Shown here piece by piece: positions 62,954 through 64,000 of a stretch of 64,000 bases of DNA; positions within the stretch are counted from its first letter, which is position 1, and each line of letters opens with the position of its first letter. The stretch spans positions 124,001-188,000 of the forward strand of contig JAIXQP010000017.1 of NCBI GenBank assembly GCA_027485675.1, given 5' to 3'. The stretch is from Terriglobales bacterium (GTDB lineage: Bacteria; Acidobacteriota; Terriglobia; Bryobacterales; Bryobacteraceae). Below the pieces are notes generated by a model. The model searched no databases. It saw nothing but the letters and a program-made list of their open reading frames with translations, and was not told where the DNA came from. Both the position numbers and the translations under genes were made by a program.

Positions 62954-64000
62954 CTAGAAGCGGAAACGGATCTGCGCGCTAACGGTGCGCATATTGCCGA
63001 CGGCCAGCGGCAGGCCATAGTTGGACGCGTTGACGGTGGTCCCCAGGTTGGTGATCACCGGATGATTCGTCAGATTGGTGGACTCCACCCGGAACTCGAG
63101 ACGCCGCCGCTCGGCTAGCCGGAACGACCGGCCCAGCCCGGCGTTGATCGTAAACAGGCCCGGCCCCGGAATCACATTGCGCGCCGAATTCCCGAACCGG
63201 CCGCTCGGCGGCAGCGTGAAGGCGGCCAGATTGAAGTACCCCTCGCCGCCGGTCACCGGCAAGCCCGTCGCATCGGCCCGCCCGGCGCCAATCACGCCGG
63301 TGCCGCCGGTATCCGATTGATTCCCCAATACCCGTGCCGTCAACGGGGTCCCGGTGCGGAGCAACACGTTTCCCGTCAACGACCAATCCCGCAGCCATCG
63401 GTTCCGCCGCTGCGGCGCGAAGACGAAACTGCCGTTGAAGTTATGGCGGATGTCAAAGCTCGACAGGCCGCGTTCGTTCGATAGATTCTGATCATCCTGC
63501 GCCAGAATCCCTCCGCTGCCGCCAATCGAACTGGCGTTGTCGAGTGACTTGCCCCATGTGTAGAGCGCCGAGCCGGAGATCCCGCGGGTGAAGCGGCGGC
63601 TCAACCGGACCTGGGCCGAATGGAAGATGGAGTTGGCCTCCGAGGTATCGAGAGTGAATCCAACCGCGTTGCCGATCCGGCGGCGCGCCTCGGCGTCGAG
63701 TTGGGAGCCCGGGGCGGCGCGGTTCGGCGACCGCTGCATATCCAGCCGGGTGCCCTTGGTGGCCAGGTAGCCTACCTCGAGTACGTAGGAGCGGAACAGA
63801 TCCCGCTGGACGGACAGCGACCACGTCTGCGCATAACCGATCCGGTACGAGCGGTCCACCGCGAACGTGTTCGTGATGCTTTGCGCGGGCGTTTGCGCAA
63901 ACCCGTCGGCCAGGGTCAGACGCCGGTCCGCGGTCGACTGCACGGTACCGGTTTGCGCGAAGGGGGGTTGGGAGGCGAGGCGCGTGGCAAAGTTCTGATA
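62954..64000 (-). CDS. Oar-like TonB-dependent receptor, C-terminal part (5' end outside window)
   Basis: The frame is open from the window edge to a stop at 62954 (348 residues). It is the C-terminal half of a barrel: IGYAQTWSLSVQRDLFRSYVLEVGYL and GSALYTWGKSLDNASS are typical of acidobacterial Oar-like receptors, and it ends in IRFRF, a C-terminal aromatic residue that suits outer-membrane insertion. The signal peptide, regulatory-like domain and plug are outside the window. The VWFA-related gene follows after 2 nt. Confidence 0.88.
   Translation of the reverse strand, partial: YQNFATRLASQPPFAQTGTVQSTADRRLTLADGFAQTPAQSITNTFAVDRSYRIGYAQTWSLSVQRDLFRSYVLEVGYLATKGTRLDMQRSPNRAAPGSQLDAEARRRIGNAVGFTLDTSEANSIFHSAQVRLSRRFTRGISGSALYTWGKSLDNASSIGGSGGILAQDDQNLSNERGLSSFDIRHNFNGSFVFAPQRRNRWLRDWSLTGNVLLRTGTPLTARVLGNQSDTGGTGVIGAGRADATGLPVTGGEGYFNLAAFTLPPSGRFGNSARNVIPGPGLFTINAGLGRSFRLAERRRLEFRVESTNLTNHPVITNLGTTVNASNYGLPLAVGNMRTVSAQIRFRF

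Overview
The window looks like a stretch of chromosome from an Acidobacteriota species of the Solibacter/Bryobacter type. It is GC-rich and densely coded on both strands. The family content points the same way: three secreted proteins with the VWFA-related acidobacterial domain, a cyclophilin carrying the Solibacter C-terminal domain, a Solibacter-type beta-propeller protein, NHL-repeat secreted proteins, Oar-like TonB-dependent receptors with a carboxypeptidase-regulatory-like plug, and the PSCyt/DUF1549-DUF1501 pair. I see no integrase, transposase, CRISPR array, rRNA or phage gene; it reads as ordinary core plus lineage-specific chromosome.

Layout. 1-7.6 kb: the 5' part of a secreted NHL protein, then mqnA-mqnC of the futalosine menaquinone route, and on the minus strand a DAHP synthase gene (aroF) followed by a membrane-anchored protein and a PfkB kinase. 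aroF has a complete ribosome-mediated attenuator: promoter, 27-codon leader peptide with Phe-Arg-Phe-Trp-Trp-Tyr-Tyr, antiterminator and terminator. This is the most striking item in the window. 7.7-12.9 kb: cobalamin adenosyltransferase, DUF1501, DUF1549/DUF1553 cytochrome and a Gfo/Idh/MocA oxidoreductase on the minus strand. 12.9-18.1 kb: plus-strand rhomboid protease, VWFA protein, lone receiver, GH3 and UPF0173 hydrolase. 18.1-26.7 kb: DUF1080, cytochrome P450, DUF5658, a PhoR/PhoB-like pair, DUF362, an exported RidA, NadD and an outer-membrane barrel. 26.7-28.3 kb: a short PaaK-like protein, tRNA-Leu(UAG) and a PEGA protein. 28.3-36.1 kb: a tight minus-strand run of ECF-type sigma factor, Ser/Thr kinase, giant beta-propeller protein, methyltransferase-like membrane protein, DUF507 and a metallo-hydrolase.

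36.1-43.5 kb: DapA-like and amidohydrolase pair, a VWFA protein whose 3' end is repeated in tandem in the following 0.55 kb, a cyclophilin fusion, two genes with overlapping start codons, and a D-threonine-aldolase-like enzyme. 43.5-54.6 kb: small secreted protein, DUF4097 lipoprotein, double-domain esterase, GNAT, Gfo/Idh/MocA and SGNH esterase pair, LolD-like ATPase overlapping clpC, DUF1003 and DUF900 hydrolase. 54.6-64 kb: M3 peptidase with a TonB-dependent receptor, a 48-residue membrane protein, a lysozyme-like protein, and a second receptor with a VWFA protein; the receptor runs off the window.

Together the genes suggest a heterotrophic soil bacterium that oxidises and cleaves sugars outside the cytoplasm (Gfo/Idh/MocA, DUF1080, GH3, SGNH and AXE-like esterases, TonB receptors) and makes menaquinone through futalosine. 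Several genes have a TANNNT -10 hexamer only 6-8 nt before the start codon, so leaderless transcripts are probably common here. All functional statements come from reading motifs by eye; no database search was run.
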